From NCBI RefSeq assembly GCF_016863635.1, contig NZ_BOPG01000034.1, forward strand, positions 124,001 to 188,000: a DNA stretch of 64,000 nucleotides, in the 5' to 3' direction. The translations under genes and the position numbers were made by a program. Origin of the DNA: Virgisporangium aurantiacum. GTDB lineage: Bacteria; Actinomycetota; Actinomycetes; Mycobacteriales; Micromonosporaceae. Under the pieces are notes generated by a model. That model ran no database searches. It was not told the DNA's origin and saw only the letters and a program-made list of their open reading frames with translations. This document shows positions 46,235 through 55,849 of this stretch, piece after piece; the first letter of the stretch is position 1; each line of letters begins with the position of its first letter.

Positions 46235-47833
46235 TCAGAAGCGGAAGTTCGACACCAGGCCCTGCAACTGGTCGGAGATCTGGGCCAGTTCGTCGGCGGC
46301 GTGCTGTGACGCGGTGACCGACTCCGTGGTGGTCTTCGCCGTCGTGGCGACGCCGCTGATGTTCGCGGCGATCTGGTTCGAGCCGGCAGCCGCCTCCGAG
46401 ACGCTGCGGTTCATCTCGGTCGTCGTGGCGGTCTGCTCCTCGACGGCGCTCGCGATGGTCGTCTGGTAGTCGTTGATCTGCGTGATCACGTGCGTCACGT
46501 CGGCGATCGCGGCGACCGCGCTGGTGGTGTCGGCCTGGATGGCGTCGACGCGGCGGGAGATGTCCTCGGTGGCCCGGGCCGTCTCCTGGGCCAGATCCTT
46601 GACCTCACCCGCGACCACGGCGAAGCCCTTGCCGGTGTCGCCGGCGCGGGCCGCCTCGATCGTGGCGTTGAGCGCCAGCAGGTTGGTCTGCTCGGCGATC
46701 GAGGTGATCACGCGCACCACGTCACCGATCATCCGGCTCGACTCGCCGAGGCGCGAGACCGTCGCGGTCGTCGCCTCCACGGCCGTCACGGCCCGGCCGG
46801 CGATCGAGGCGGCCTCCTGCGCGTTGTGGGCGATCTCGCGGATCGACGCGCCCATCTCCTCGGAGCCGGCGGCAACGGTCTGGATGTTGCGGGAGACCTC
46901 GCTCGCCGCCGAGGCGACGACGTCGGCCTGGCCCGACGATTCCGCGGCGCCGCCCGCGATCGTGTGCGACAGGCTGCCGATCCGTTGACTGGTCGAGCTC
47001 AACCGGCCGGTGCTGCCGGCGACGCCGGCCATCGCCTCACCGATCCGCGCGAGCGCGGAGTTCACCGACCCGGCCATGCGGCCGACCTCGTCGTTGGACC
47101 GGACGTCGAGGCGCTGGGTCAGGTCACCGGCGGCGACGGCCGCCATGGCCCGCTCGGCGTCGGCGAGCGGACGGGTGATGCTGCGCGTGATCCACCAGGC
47201 CACCACGCCGGCGAGCACGATCGCGAGGGCGAGCAGCAGGCCCATCACGGTCAGGAAGCCGTCGGCGACGTGCCGGGCGGCGGCGCTCTCGACCTGGTTC
47301 ATCGACTCTTCCAGGTCGATCAGCACGTTGATCGCCGCGAGCCACTCGATGAACAACGGCTTCGCCTGCTGCATGAGCACCTGCAACGCCTGGTCGACGT
47401 TGCCGGCCATCCGCAGGTCCACCACCTGCTTGATCAGGGGCAGCGTCTCCGTCTCGATGCGTTTGATCTCGGTGAGCGCCTTGACCTCGGCGGAGCTGAC
47501 CTTGCCGGGCGTACCGAAGATCGCGTCGAGCTTCGACGCCGAGTCCGTGTACTTGCCGGCGAGCACCCCGATCTTGTCGATCTCGGGCTGTGCGTCGGCG
47601 GGCGTCGACAGCATCACGACATCGCGGAGGCTGATCGCGCGGTCGTGCACGCTACCGCGGAAGTTGATCGCATACCGCTGTTTCACGGCGTTCTCGTCGT
47701 TGATCGTCGCCAGGCGGTCCTGGATCTCCTCCACCCGGACCACCGCGATGACGGTGAGAACGACCGTGGTCAGCAGCACGGCGAGGAAGCCCAGGCCGAG
47801 CCTGCGGCTGATCGCCAGATTCGTCAGTGACAC
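46235..47833 (-). CDS. methyl-accepting chemotaxis protein
   Basis: 532-residue chemoreceptor. TM1 at ~10-32, a ~155-residue helical sensor module of the four-helix-bundle type, TM2 at ~195-215, a HAMP domain ([19 protein letters not shown]), and the signalling hairpin with its highly conserved tip [33 protein letters not shown] (given in two parts). The signal is unknown. The GTG at 47833 follows GGAG; an ATG 14 codons upstream is possible. No che genes are in the window. Confidence 0.93.
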   Translation of the reverse strand: MSLTNLAISRRLGLGFLAVLLTTVVLTVIAVVRVEEIQDRLATINDENAVKQRYAINFRGSVHDRAISLRDVVMLSTPADAQPEIDKIGVLAGKYTDSASKLDAIFGTPGKVSSAEVKALTEIKRIETETLPLIKQVVDLRMAGNVDQALQVLMQQAKPLFIEWLAAINVLIDLEESMNQVESAAARHVADGFLTVMGLLLALAIVLAGVVAWWITRSITRPLADAERAMAAVAAGDLTQRLDVRSNDEVGRMAGSVNSALARIGEAMAGVAGSTGRLSSTSQRIGSLSHTIAGGAAESSGQADVVASAASEVSRNIQTVAAGSEEMGASIREIAHNAQEAASIAGRAVTAVEATTATVSRLGESSRMIGDVVRVITSIAEQTNLLALNATIEAARAGDTGKGFAVVAGEVKDLAQETARATEDISRRVDAIQADTTSAVAAIADVTHVITQINDYQTTIASAVEEQTATTTEMNRSVSEAAAGSNQIAANISGVATTAKTTTESVTASQHAADELAQISDQLQGLVSNFRF

Positions 47834-47916
47834 GCGCTCAACTCCGCTCGCCGGTCCGGGATTGCCTGCTCTCATCGGCAGGTCTCCGGCGCACTGAAGG
47901 AATTTGTGCGGCGGCG

Positions 47917-47944
47917 TGGCCGGCCCCCGGGCGGGGGCCGGCCA
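47917..47944 (-). terminator. terminator of the VIT/VWA gene
   Basis: Perfect 12-bp stem TGGCCGGCCCCC / GGGGGCCGGCCA with a GGGC loop, 8 bp past the stop codon of the minus-strand VIT/VWA gene. Confidence 0.75.
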
Positions 47945-47951
47945 TCCCGGA

Positions 47952-50648
47952 TCAGCGCTTCCAGAACGGACGGCGTTCCCTGCCGGCCGCTCCCCCGGCG
48001 GGTGCCGCCCCGGGCCGCTCCGCGGGCAGCTCGCCGCGCTGCTCCCCGGGCGTCTCGCCGGCCAGTTCCGCCAGGGCGGCCTCTGTCCGCGACCACAGGT
48101 CGGGGGTCGCGGTGGGGGTGCCGAGGAGTTCGGTGGACAGGTCGGCGTACCGCGTCAGCGTCGGGTCGGTCGGCGCCGACAGCCGGAGTTCGGTGGCGAC
48201 GCCGCTCAGCCAGCGCCCGATCGTCCGGAGCGCCACGAGCCGGTCGGCGGCGGACCGGTCGGCGGCGGCGCGCAGCCGCTGCAACTGGTCGCGTGCGCCG
48301 GTGACCACCTGCATGACGACGTGCGCCGGGGCACCGACGACGCCGGCCCGGGTCACGGACTCGCGCGGGCCCTGCTTCGGCGCCGGCTCGGGTGCCCGGT
48401 TGCCGGGGACGGGGGGCGCGAACGGCGCGGCCCCGAACGGAGGTGCGCTAACCGGTCCGCTGCCCGAACCCAGCGGGCCGCCCGAAACCGGCGCACTGCC
48501 CGGCGCCGGCGGGGCGCCCAGGAGCGGCGGCGGAGCCGGGACCGGCGGTCCGGCCGGCGGAGTCTGGACCGGCGACCCGGTCGGCGGCGCGAACTGCGCA
48601 GCGCTCGGCGGCGCGGCCCGGTCGAGCAGGCCGTCCGAGAGTTCCGCCTCCATCGCGTAGTTCGCCCCACCGGTCTGCCGCGGGGCGCCGGCCGCTCGGC
48701 CCATCATCCGGCGGAGCCCGCCCGTGGACGCCTGCGCGGCCATCGGCGCCGGACGCGGCGCGCCGTAGGCGACCGGTTGCGCCATCTCCCAGCCGGACAC
48801 CGGTTCCACCGGCTGCACCACCTTGTGCGTCCCGCCCTCGGCGACCACCCGGTCGTCGACCGCGACGTACGCGGTGAACCGGCACAGCACACCGAACCGT
48901 AGCGACGCCGCGACGATGCGGCGCTCCAGGTCCGACGCGGCGGTGCGGGCGGTCACGGCGTACGCGTCTTCGAGGTCGCGGACGTGCGCGCGGGCCCAGA
49001 TCGCCGTGGCGGCCGCGTTGTCGTGCCGCTCGCCGGTGACGTCGGCCTGCCACGGCGTGCCGTCGGCCGCGGTGCCGCGAACGGCGAGCCGGCCCCCGGC
49101 ACCGGTGTACCGGCCCCGGATCACCAACGGCACGCCGGGGAACAGGTCGGGCAGCCGGGTGGGCGTCACCGTACCGTCCACAATGGACAGACCGGCCGGC
49201 CCGAGGGAAACCCCCGTCACCAACGGCGAGCCGACGCGGCGGTGGATGTGCGCCATCACGTCGTCCAGTTGGTCTTCGCTCTCGACGAGCTCGAAGCGCC
49301 CGCCGCCCGCGGACGCCAACCGGCCGAGAAAGCCCGCGTTCACCGCGCGGTCGATGCCGATGGTGTGCACGCGGATGCCGGTGAGGTCGCCGATCTGGCC
49401 GAGGATCTGGTCCTCGTTGCCCACCTGGCCGTCGGTGACGAGCACCAGCACCAGATCCCGCTGCCGGTCGTTAAGGAGCGCGCGCCCCTCCCGCAGCGGC
49501 GCGAGCATCTCGGTGCCGCCGCGGGCGTCCACTGTGGACAGATGGCGCACGGCGCGGAACCGGTTGCGGTCGGTGGCCGCCACCAGCCCGGCCGGCAGGC
49601 CCTCCACGGTGTCGACGACGTGGTCGAACGTGAGGACGGCGAACCGGTCGGCGTCGGTGAGCGTGTCGACGATGCGGGCGGCGGCCCGCCGGGCGCTGAC
49701 CATCTTCCAGCCGGCCATGCTGCCGGACCGGTCGAGCACCAGGACGACGTCGCGCGGCCGCGGCGGCGCGCTGCCGGCCGGCGGCAGGACGGTGAGCTCG
49801 AACGTTCCGCCGTCCTCGCCGTCGTCCTTGTGCAGCGCGAGAACCGGCTCCGTGCGCTCGTTGTCGTAGTCCAGCCGCAGCACGAAGTCGCGGTCGGCCC
49901 GCTCGCCCGGCGCGATCCGCCACCGTCCGTCCACTTCGGACACCGCATGCAGGCTCGACCGCACCGCGCCCAGCGGAAGCCCGCCCGGATCGACGCCGAC
50001 GTCGATCGACAGCCGTACCGGGTTCGGGAATCCGGGCAGCAGCACGGGCGGCGTGATGCGGGACGCGTCGGGAACCGCGTCGGTGTCGGGCGACCACCCG
50101 TCGCCGGCCTGCTCGCCGCCGAGCGGCGCGCCCGGGATGTACCGCGGGGCGACCACCAACGGGAACCGGAACAGCGCCGCACCGTCCGAAATGGACAGTG
50201 GACCGGCGAGCGTGAGAATCACCGAAACCTGTTCGCCCGGAACGATGTTGCCCACGCGCATGGTGAAGACGTCGGGCCGGTCCTCCTCCGCGATGGAGGC
50301 GCGCTGTCCCGCGGCGATCGCGCGGTCGTACGTCTCCCGTGCCTCGGCCCGCTCCTGGAGCTTCGCCTCGACCGTACGGTCGGCGGCCACCATCTTCATG
50401 CCGGTGACGGCCGCCCGGTCGGGCAGCGGAAAGATGTAGGTCGCTTCGAGCGGCCGGTCGTGCGTGTTCACGAACTGCTGCGTCAGCTCCACGCTGTACA
50501 CCAGGCCGGTGACGTCGGTCTTCACGTCGACGGCGGCGAGCGGCAGGTTCCCCCGCTCGGTGCGCAGGCAACCGATGCCACCGTCGTCGAGCGGACCGGC
50601 CACCCGGCCCGCCTGCTCGTCGGTCATCGGCACGATCTGAACGGTCAT
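47952..50648 (-). CDS. VIT and von Willebrand A domain protein
   Basis: 898 residues. The VIT domain (~30-150) precedes a VWA domain (~300-480) with an intact MIDAS start DRSGSM (306-311) and a [12 protein letters not shown] segment. A long Pro/Gly-rich disordered region (~680-790) and a helical C-terminal end follow. No signal peptide or membrane helix, so cytosolic like other bacterial inter-alpha-trypsin-inhibitor-type proteins; role unknown. Start ATG behind GAGGAG, overlapping the MerR stop as ATGA, so it is coupled to that regulator. Confidence 0.9.
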   Translation of the reverse strand: MTVQIVPMTDEQAGRVAGPLDDGGIGCLRTERGNLPLAAVDVKTDVTGLVYSVELTQQFVNTHDRPLEATYIFPLPDRAAVTGMKMVAADRTVEAKLQERAEARETYDRAIAAGQRASIAEEDRPDVFTMRVGNIVPGEQVSVILTLAGPLSISDGAALFRFPLVVAPRYIPGAPLGGEQAGDGWSPDTDAVPDASRITPPVLLPGFPNPVRLSIDVGVDPGGLPLGAVRSSLHAVSEVDGRWRIAPGERADRDFVLRLDYDNERTEPVLALHKDDGEDGGTFELTVLPPAGSAPPRPRDVVLVLDRSGSMAGWKMVSARRAAARIVDTLTDADRFAVLTFDHVVDTVEGLPAGLVAATDRNRFRAVRHLSTVDARGGTEMLAPLREGRALLNDRQRDLVLVLVTDGQVGNEDQILGQIGDLTGIRVHTIGIDRAVNAGFLGRLASAGGGRFELVESEDQLDDVMAHIHRRVGSPLVTGVSLGPAGLSIVDGTVTPTRLPDLFPGVPLVIRGRYTGAGGRLAVRGTAADGTPWQADVTGERHDNAAATAIWARAHVRDLEDAYAVTARTAASDLERRIVAASLRFGVLCRFTAYVAVDDRVVAEGGTHKVVQPVEPVSGWEMAQPVAYGAPRPAPMAAQASTGGLRRMMGRAAGAPRQTGGANYAMEAELSDGLLDRAAPPSAAQFAPPTGSPVQTPPAGPPVPAPPPLLGAPPAPGSAPVSGGPLGSGSGPVSAPPFGAAPFAPPVPGNRAPEPAPKQGPRESVTRAGVVGAPAHVVMQVVTGARDQLQRLRAAADRSAADRLVALRTIGRWLSGVATELRLSAPTDPTLTRYADLSTELLGTPTATPDLWSRTEAALAELAGETPGEQRGELPAERPGAAPAGGAAGRERRPFWKR

Positions 50649-51295
50649 GATGATCTCCTCGGGTCGTGCAGCAGGCCGCGTGTGGTCAACAGATCGATGA
50701 GTGGCTGGGCCGCGGCGCGGAGCGCCGCGAGATCGTCGTGGTCGGGCCGGGTCGGCAACAGCAGCACCACACCACCCGGCAAGGTGACGCCCGTGAGCAC
50801 GCCCTCCGCGCCTTCGCGCCCGGATTCCGGCGCGGCGGGTTGCGGTGCCTCGGGTTGCGGTGCCCCGGGTTCCCGTGACGCGACGACCGGTTCCGGTGCG
50901 GGCGCCGTCACCGGCTGCGCCCAGAACGCGCCGCGCGGTGCGCGCGGTGCCGGCTCTTTCGGCGTCCCCGCATGCGCCGGATCCAGGCCGGCGATCCCGT
51001 ACACGACGGTGTCGGTGGCGCCGACCAGTTCGGCCTGGATCTCCGCGAGGCTGCGCCCCTGCGCCTGCCGTCGCTTGATCGCCACCAGTTGGGCGAGATG
51101 CCGCGGCCCGTACAGCGCCGACCGTCCCCGCATCCCGTCGGGCCGGTCGAGCAGGCCGATCGTGGTGTACCACCGGATCGCCCGCCGGTCGGGCACGTCG
51201 CGAACCCGCCCGTTGGGCGCGCCGGGATAGTCCACCGCCTCCAGCGCGGCGGACACCCGGGCGACCAACTCGTCCAGCGTCCACTCGAACCCCAT
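50645..51295 (-). CDS. MerR-family transcriptional regulator
   Basis: 216 residues. The DNA-binding part is recognisable by RAIRWYTTIGLLDRP and LYGPRHLAQLVAIKRRQAQG; the rest is Pro-rich with a hydrophobic C-terminal module and no Cys metal site. The ATG at 51295 lies 13 bp from a perfect 11-bp palindrome (51309-51334), the probable operator for autoregulation. It is coupled to the VIT/VWA gene, which may be its target or modulator. Confidence 0.88.
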   Translation of the reverse strand: MGFEWTLDELVARVSAALEAVDYPGAPNGRVRDVPDRRAIRWYTTIGLLDRPDGMRGRSALYGPRHLAQLVAIKRRQAQGRSLAEIQAELVGATDTVVYGIAGLDPAHAGTPKEPAPRAPRGAFWAQPVTAPAPEPVVASREPGAPQPEAPQPAAPESGREGAEGVLTGVTLPGGVVLLLPTRPDHDDLAALRAAAQPLIDLLTTRGLLHDPRRSS

Positions 51296-51308
51296 GCGGA
51301 CGACAGTA

Positions 51309-51334
51309 ACACTGTCACTCAACAGTGACAGTGT
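51309..51334. promoter_or_regulatory. MerR operator candidate
   Basis: ACACTGTCACT-CAAC-AGTGACAGTGT, perfect 11-bp arms with a 4-bp centre. MerR-type dimers bind such palindromes inside the promoter of their own gene. A TACTGT (TANNNT) lies at 51303-51308 on the minus strand. Confidence 0.65.
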
Positions 51335-51388
51335 CATCTTCCACGGTCCGGGGGACGCACCTGGTGGTCGTCGTGCCCGTCCCGACAA

Positions 51389-51464
51389 GTCGATCTTGCA
51401 GTTGTGGTGGGCCGCAAACAGTAGTAAATACAGGCGAAAAAGGCACCACAACTGCAAGATCGAC
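51389..51464. repeat. long palindrome B1 (GATCTTGCAGTTGTG type)
   Basis: 21-bp perfect arms (51389-51409 and 51444-51464) containing GATCTTGCAGTTGTG, loop 34 nt, A-rich. Shares the 15-base core with B2, 25 bp away. Confidence 0.8.
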
Positions 51465-51488
51465 GCCAGAGAACAGCTCCCGGTTCTC

Positions 51489-51556
51489 GATCTTGCAGTT
51501 GTGCTCGCCGTAAAACGGGAGCATTCCGACGAAAGGGCGAGCACAACTGCAAGATC
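51489..51556. repeat. long palindrome B2 (GATCTTGCAGTTGTG type)
   Basis: 21-bp perfect arms (51489-51509 and 51536-51556) with the core GATCTTGCAGTTGTG and a 26-nt loop. The inner arm bases differ from B1 but are compensated on the other arm, so pairing is conserved. Confidence 0.8.
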
Positions 51557-51588
51557 AACCACGTTGGGTCCACTGATCTCGTGGCTGC

Positions 51589-52950
51589 TCAGGCGGTGGA
51601 CACCAGTTCGCGGGTCAGTGGGAGGCGGATGGTCGCGCGCAGGCCGGGGGCGGCGTCGGTCAGCGTGACCGAGCCGTCGTGGCGGCGGATCAACTCGCGC
51701 ACGATGGCCAGGCCCAGGCCGCTGCCGCCCTCGTCGCGGGCGCGACCGTCGTCGAGGCGGGTGAAGCGGTCGAACACGCGCTCGAGGTCCGGCGCGGGGA
51801 TGCCGGGGCCGTCGTCGGTCACCTCGACGACCGCGGACCCGGCCTCGGCGTAGCCGGTGAGCGTCACCCGGCCAGCCGCGTGCCGCACGGCGTTGTCGAG
51901 CAGGTTGGCCACCGCGCGGAGCAGGGCGTCGTGCTCGCCCAGCGCGATCAGTTCCAGGCCGTCGGCCACCAGCAGGTCGACGGGCACGCGCGCGCCGCGG
52001 CACCGGTCGTGCGCCTCGCGCAGCACGTCGGCCACGTCGACGGGTGCGAAGCGGTCCTTCGAGGGAGCGGCGTCGTCGGCGCGGGCCAGCAGCAACAGGT
52101 CGTCGACCAGGCGGCTCAACCGGACCACGTCGGCGAGCAGGTCGGGCACCAGGTCGGGCGGGACGCCGTGGCGGCCGGCGACCTCCAGTTCGGTGCGCAT
52201 CGCGGTCAGCGGGCTCCGCAGTTCGTGGGCGGCGTCGGCGACGAACGCGCGCTGCCGCGCCCGCGCGGTCGACAGCCGGTCGAGCATGCCGTTCAGCGTG
52301 ATGGCCAGCCGCTGGATCTCGTCCTCGGAACACGGGACGGGCAGCCGGTCGTCGCGGCGCGACCCGGTGATCGACTCCGCCCCCACGCGCAACTGCTCCA
52401 CCGGCCGCAGCGCCGCACCGAGCACCCGCCAGCCCAGCACGCCCATCGCGATCACCAGCAACGGATAGACGACCAGCAGGTGCCCGCGCAGCACACCCAT
52501 GCTGTGGAACACCTCCGCCACCGGCCGCCCGACGACGACAGTGTCATCGCCGACCGGCACCGCGACCACGCGGATCGGCCCTTCGACCGCGACCCGGTTC
52601 CCGTCGACGTACTGGTGCTCGCCCTTGCGCGCCGCCGCCAGTTCGTCGGGCTGGAGCAACGACACCAGCCGGTCGGCACCGACGGACGCCGACCGCACCC
52701 GGCCCTCCGCGTCGACCACCTGCACCAGTTGGCCGCCGGCCACCGGAACCGGGTCGGGCAACTCGCCCTCGGCGGTGAGGGCCGCGACGTCGTGCGCGGT
52801 GCTCTCGGCCGCCGCGTCCACCGAACGCTGCAACGCGATGCCGAGGACCAGGAACAACGCGACCCCGCCGACGAGGAACCCCGCGGCCAACCCGCACGTC
52901 CCGATGATCACCAGGCGCGCCCGCAACGACCGGACGCGCCACCACCGCAT
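51589..52950 (-). CDS. HisKA-type sensor histidine kinase
   Basis: 453-residue membrane kinase: TM1 ~10-36, an extracytoplasmic domain of ~110 residues, TM2 ~160-183, HAMP, the HisKA motif [20 protein letters not shown] with the phospho-His, and the ATPase boxes [19 protein letters not shown] and [12 protein letters not shown]. The ATG at 52950 overlaps the stop of the response regulator (TGATG). Signal unknown; perhaps envelope stress, given the divergent LolA-like/ABC operon. Confidence 0.94.
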   Translation of the reverse strand: MRWWRVRSLRARLVIIGTCGLAAGFLVGGVALFLVLGIALQRSVDAAAESTAHDVAALTAEGELPDPVPVAGGQLVQVVDAEGRVRSASVGADRLVSLLQPDELAAARKGEHQYVDGNRVAVEGPIRVVAVPVGDDTVVVGRPVAEVFHSMGVLRGHLLVVYPLLVIAMGVLGWRVLGAALRPVEQLRVGAESITGSRRDDRLPVPCSEDEIQRLAITLNGMLDRLSTARARQRAFVADAAHELRSPLTAMRTELEVAGRHGVPPDLVPDLLADVVRLSRLVDDLLLLARADDAAPSKDRFAPVDVADVLREAHDRCRGARVPVDLLVADGLELIALGEHDALLRAVANLLDNAVRHAAGRVTLTGYAEAGSAVVEVTDDGPGIPAPDLERVFDRFTRLDDGRARDEGGSGLGLAIVRELIRRHDGSVTLTDAAPGLRATIRLPLTRELVSTA

Positions 52951-53732
52951 CACGGGGAGCCGCCGCCGAGCGGCGCCCCGCCGCCGAGCGGCGAGACTCC
53001 GGCCACCGGCGACCCGCCAGCGACCGGCGAGACTCCGGCCACCGGCGAGACAGGCGAGACACCGGCCGCCGGCGAGACGTGCGCCAGCCGGTAGCCCGCT
53101 CCCCGCACCGTCTCCAGGCGGTCGCGCCCCAGCTTGCGCCGCAGGTACCCGATGTACACCTCGACCACGTTGGGGGCGGTGTCGGCCGCGGCGTCCCACA
53201 CGTGGTCGAGCAGTTCGATCTTGGACACCACCCGGTCGGGCCGGCGCATCAGGTACTCCAGCAGCGCGTACTCCCGCGCGGTCAGGACCACCGGCTCCCC
53301 GGACCGCGTCACCGACCGCGCCGCCGGGTCGAGCTCGATGTCCCCCACCACCAGCACCGTGGGACGCGACGGCGCGCCCCGGCGCAGCAGCGCCCGCAGC
53401 CGGGCCAGCAGCACCACGTACGAGAACGGCTTGGTCAGGTAGTCGTCGGCGCCGCAGTCGAGGCCGTCGGCCTGGTCGTACTCGCCGTCCTTGGCCGACA
53501 GCATCAGCACCGGCAGCCACTGCTCCTCGGCCCGCAACTGCCGCACCACGCGGTAGCCGGACAGGCCGGGCAGCATCACGTCGAGGATCATCGCGTCGTA
53601 GTCGCCGTGCCGGGCCAGGTCGAGCCCGCTCACCCCGTCGTGGGCGAGATCCACCGCGAACCCCTCGGCGGCCAGCCCGCGCTGCAACGCCCGGGCCAAC
53701 CGTTGCTCGTCCTCCACCACCAGCAGCCGCAC
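52950..53732 (-). CDS. OmpR-family response regulator with a repeated C-terminal tail
   Basis: 260 residues. Receiver domain with LLVVEDE, phospho-acceptor in [10 protein letters not shown] and [14 protein letters not shown]; winged helix with [17 protein letters not shown] and [16 protein letters not shown] normal family member ends near GYRL at ~222. Here ~38 more residues of a Ser-Pro-Val-Ala-Gly-Val repeat follow, encoded by a minisatellite. Partner of the coupled kinase. An 11-bp direct repeat at 53770-53791 is a likely binding site. GTG start. Confidence 0.94.
   Translation of the reverse strand: MRLLVVEDEQRLARALQRGLAAEGFAVDLAHDGVSGLDLARHGDYDAMILDVMLPGLSGYRVVRQLRAEEQWLPVLMLSAKDGEYDQADGLDCGADDYLTKPFSYVVLLARLRALLRRGAPSRPTVLVVGDIELDPAARSVTRSGEPVVLTAREYALLEYLMRRPDRVVSKIELLDHVWDAAADTAPNVVEVYIGYLRRKLGRDRLETVRGAGYRLAHVSPAAGVSPVSPVAGVSPVAGGSPVAGVSPLGGGAPLGGGSP
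52965..53080. repeat. minisatellite in the response regulator 3' end
   Basis: Imperfect tandem units (about 15-21 bp, e.g. GGCGAGACTCCGGCCACC) encoding the (S-P-V/L-A/G-G-V/G) tail. Unit length stays in multiples of three, so the frame is kept. Confidence 0.7.
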
Positions 53733-53769
53733 CCCAACAGCGTGGCACGCACGGGCCCGAACCGGGAGC

Positions 53770-53791
53770 GCACTCTCAGCGCACTCTCAGT
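53770..53791. promoter_or_regulatory. 11-bp direct repeat, likely OmpR-type operator
   Basis: GCACTCTCAGC directly followed by GCACTCTCAGT between the divergent response-regulator and LolA-like genes. Two head-to-tail 11-bp units are the usual footprint of an OmpR/PhoB-type dimer. Confidence 0.6.
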
Positions 53792-53814
53792 GGCAGCGGA
53801 GGACCATATAGGAC

Positions 53815-54879
53815 ATGTCGATCTTTGCTACCCGCCCGGCGTTGCGCTGGCTCGTCCCGGTGGCCGTCACCGCCGTGGTCGTCGGCGGCGGGGCGGCGGC
53901 CCGCTCGATCGCGGCGTCCGCCGAACCGTCGCTGCCGGCCCGCAGTGCCGCCCAACTGCTGGTCGACCTGCAGACCGCGCCGCTCGACGGCCTCTCCGGC
54001 ACGGTCCGCACGAACGCCGCCCTTGGCCTGCCCGAACTGCCCGACGTCGACAGCCAGGGCAGCACCGACATCACCCAGCTGCTCACCGGCTCGCGCACCG
54101 CCCGGGTCTGGTACTCCGGCCCCGACAAGGTGCGCGTCGCGCTGCTCGGCACGCTCGGCGAGGCCGACGTGATCCGCAACGGCACCGACGTGTGGCACTG
54201 GGACAGCAAGGCGAAGAAGGCCGTCCACAGCACGATCTCGGGAGCGACGCCGGACCCGCGCCTGCCGCAGACCCCGCAGGACGCCGCCGACCTCGCGCTG
54301 AAGGCCCTCGACCCGACCACCACGGTCAGCACCGGCTCCAGCGCCCGGGTCGCCGGCCGGGACGCGTACGAGCTGATCCTCACGCCGAAGGACGCCGCCT
54401 CGCTGGTGGGCCAGGTGCGCCTCGCGATCGACGCGAAGGAGCACGTGCCGCTGCGGGTGCAGGTGTTCGCCAAGGGCACTGGCCAGCCGGCCTTCGAGGT
54501 CGCGTTCACGCAGGTCAGCTTCGACCGGCCGAGCGATTCGCAGTTCGTGTTCAAGCCGCCGGCCGGCACCACCGTCGAGGAGGCCCCGCAGACGGTGCCC
54601 GACGCGGCCGGCAAGACGGAGAAGGCGTCGAAGGTGATCGGCCAAGGCTGGACCGCGGTCCTCGCGACGACGCTGCCGGCTCCCTCGGGTGACAGCGATG
54701 AGAGTGGACGCGCGCAGGCGCAGTCGGTTCTCGACCGCCTGCCCCGCGTGAGTGGCGACTGGGGCAGCGGGCGCCTGCTGTCCGGCAAACTGTTCACCGT
54801 GCTGCTCACCGACGACAACCGCGTCTTCGCCGGCGCCGTCTCGCCCGAGCGCCTCTACGAGGCGGCCCGTGCCAAGTAG
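53815..54879 (+). CDS. LolA-like envelope protein
   Basis: 354 residues: one N-terminal membrane/signal segment (LRWLVPVAVTAVVVGGGAAA) and an extracytoplasmic domain of the LolA-like fold, with typical strands (DKVRVALLGTLGEADVIRNG, then GTDVWHWDS). Gram-positive members occur as envelope or signalling accessory proteins; lipid binding is inferred. First gene of an operon with an ABC exporter. The ATG at 53815 follows GGAGGA at a long distance. Likely controlled by the divergent two-component system via the 11-bp repeats. Confidence 0.85.
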   Translation: MSIFATRPALRWLVPVAVTAVVVGGGAAARSIAASAEPSLPARSAAQLLVDLQTAPLDGLSGTVRTNAALGLPELPDVDSQGSTDITQLLTGSRTARVWYSGPDKVRVALLGTLGEADVIRNGTDVWHWDSKAKKAVHSTISGATPDPRLPQTPQDAADLALKALDPTTTVSTGSSARVAGRDAYELILTPKDAASLVGQVRLAIDAKEHVPLRVQVFAKGTGQPAFEVAFTQVSFDRPSDSQFVFKPPAGTTVEEAPQTVPDAAGKTEKASKVIGQGWTAVLATTLPAPSGDSDESGRAQAQSVLDRLPRVSGDWGSGRLLSGKLFTVLLTDDNRVFAGAVSPERLYEAARAK

Positions 54880-55849
54880 GAGCGGAACCGACCGCAACGG
54901 TAGGTCTGTCGCCGAGAGAGGCGACTTAGCGGTCGGGAGCACCGGGCTCACCAAGCGGTTCCGCCGCCAGGTCGCCGTCGACGGCGTCGACCTGGCGGTG
55001 CCGCGCGGCGCGGTCTACGGGTTCCTCGGGCCGAACGGGTCGGGCAAGACCACCACGATCCGGATGCTGCTCGGCCTGATCCGGCCCACGGCGGGCGGTC
55101 ACACGCTGCTCGGCCGGGCCATGCCCGCGCACGCCGGCACGGTCCTCCCCCGGGTCGGCTCGCTGGTCGAGGGGCCGGCGTTCCACCCGTACCTGTCCGG
55201 CCGGGCCAACCTGCACCGCCTCGACGCGGCCGACCGCACCGCCGACCCGCGCACCGCGAAGCAGCGCGTCGACAAGGCCCTCGACCGCGTGGGCCTGCTC
55301 GCCGCCGCCACGAAGCGGTACCGGGCCTACTCGCTGGGCATGCGCCAGCGGCTGGCCCTGGCCGCGACCATGCTCGTGCCGCGCGACCTGCTGATCCTCG
55401 ACGAGCCCACGAACGGGCTCGATCCACAGGGGACGCGCGAGGTGCGCGCCATCATCACCGCGCTGGCCGCCGACGGGGCGACGGTGCTGCTGTCGACGCA
55501 CCTGCTCTCCGAGGTGGAGCAGATCTGCACCCACGTCGGCGTCATGCACCTCGGCAAACTGGTGGCACAGGCGCCGCTGGCCCAACTCCGGGCCCAGGCG
55601 GTACCCCGCATCAGGGTCGACACCGACCAGCCCGAGGACGCGGCGCGCGTCCTGGAAGCGCTCGGCGTCACCGAGGTGGAGACCGCCGGAACCAGCGCGA
55701 CCGGCCTCCCCGGCGGAATCGCCCCGGAGAAGATCGTCGCCGCGCTGGTGCACGACGACGTGCCGGTGCGCGGCTTCGCCGTGGTGACGCCCGACCTCGA
55801 GGAGCTGTTCGTGTCGCTGACCGGGGAGGGCTTCGATGTCAGTGGCTGA
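54869..55849 (+). CDS. ABC transporter ATP-binding protein
   Basis: 326-residue ATPase with Walker A GPNGSGKTT, signature YSLGMRQRLALA, Walker B LLILDEPTNGLDPQG and the His switch STHLLSE. A DrrA/BcrA-type C-terminal part follows. The family usually begins just before TGLTKRF. Here ~28 extra residues precede it, encoded partly by the 29-bp hairpin element at 54898-54926, and the only start in frame is a GTG at 54869 that overlaps the LolA-like gene by 11 bp. The insertion may have displaced the original start and RBS. Confidence 0.92.
   Translation: MPSRSGTDRNGRSVAERGDLAVGSTGLTKRFRRQVAVDGVDLAVPRGAVYGFLGPNGSGKTTTIRMLLGLIRPTAGGHTLLGRAMPAHAGTVLPRVGSLVEGPAFHPYLSGRANLHRLDAADRTADPRTAKQRVDKALDRVGLLAAATKRYRAYSLGMRQRLALAATMLVPRDLLILDEPTNGLDPQGTREVRAIITALAADGATVLLSTHLLSEVEQICTHVGVMHLGKLVAQAPLAQLRAQAVPRIRVDTDQPEDAARVLEALGVTEVETAGTSATGLPGGIAPEKIVAALVHDDVPVRGFAVVTPDLEELFVSLTGEGFDVSG
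54898..54926. repeat. 29-bp hairpin element, copy 2 (inside a coding sequence)
   Basis: CGGTAGGTCTGTCGCC ... GGCGACT, 27 of 29 bases identical with 7551-7579. GTCGCC (54908-54913) pairs with GGCGAC (54920-54925). Confidence 0.6.

Larger units (their letters stand above)
51296..51588. other. 293-bp region: MerR promoter plus two long palindromes
   Basis: No gene seen. It contains the MerR operator (51309-51334) and two related palindromes (51389-51464, 51489-51556). It lies upstream of merR and downstream of the sensor kinase, both on the minus strand... the kinase stop is at 51589. The loops are notably A-rich. Confidence 0.55.

Noticed and set aside
47952-51284. A single 1110-codon VIT/VWA protein including the MerR region
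   Set aside because: The first ~210 codons are an out-of-frame shadow of merR; the ATG at 50648 has GAGGAG and starts the VIT domain properly.
52965-53080. Non-coding minisatellite or CRISPR
   Set aside because: It is in frame with the response regulator up to the shared stop/start with the kinase, and units are contiguous without spacers.
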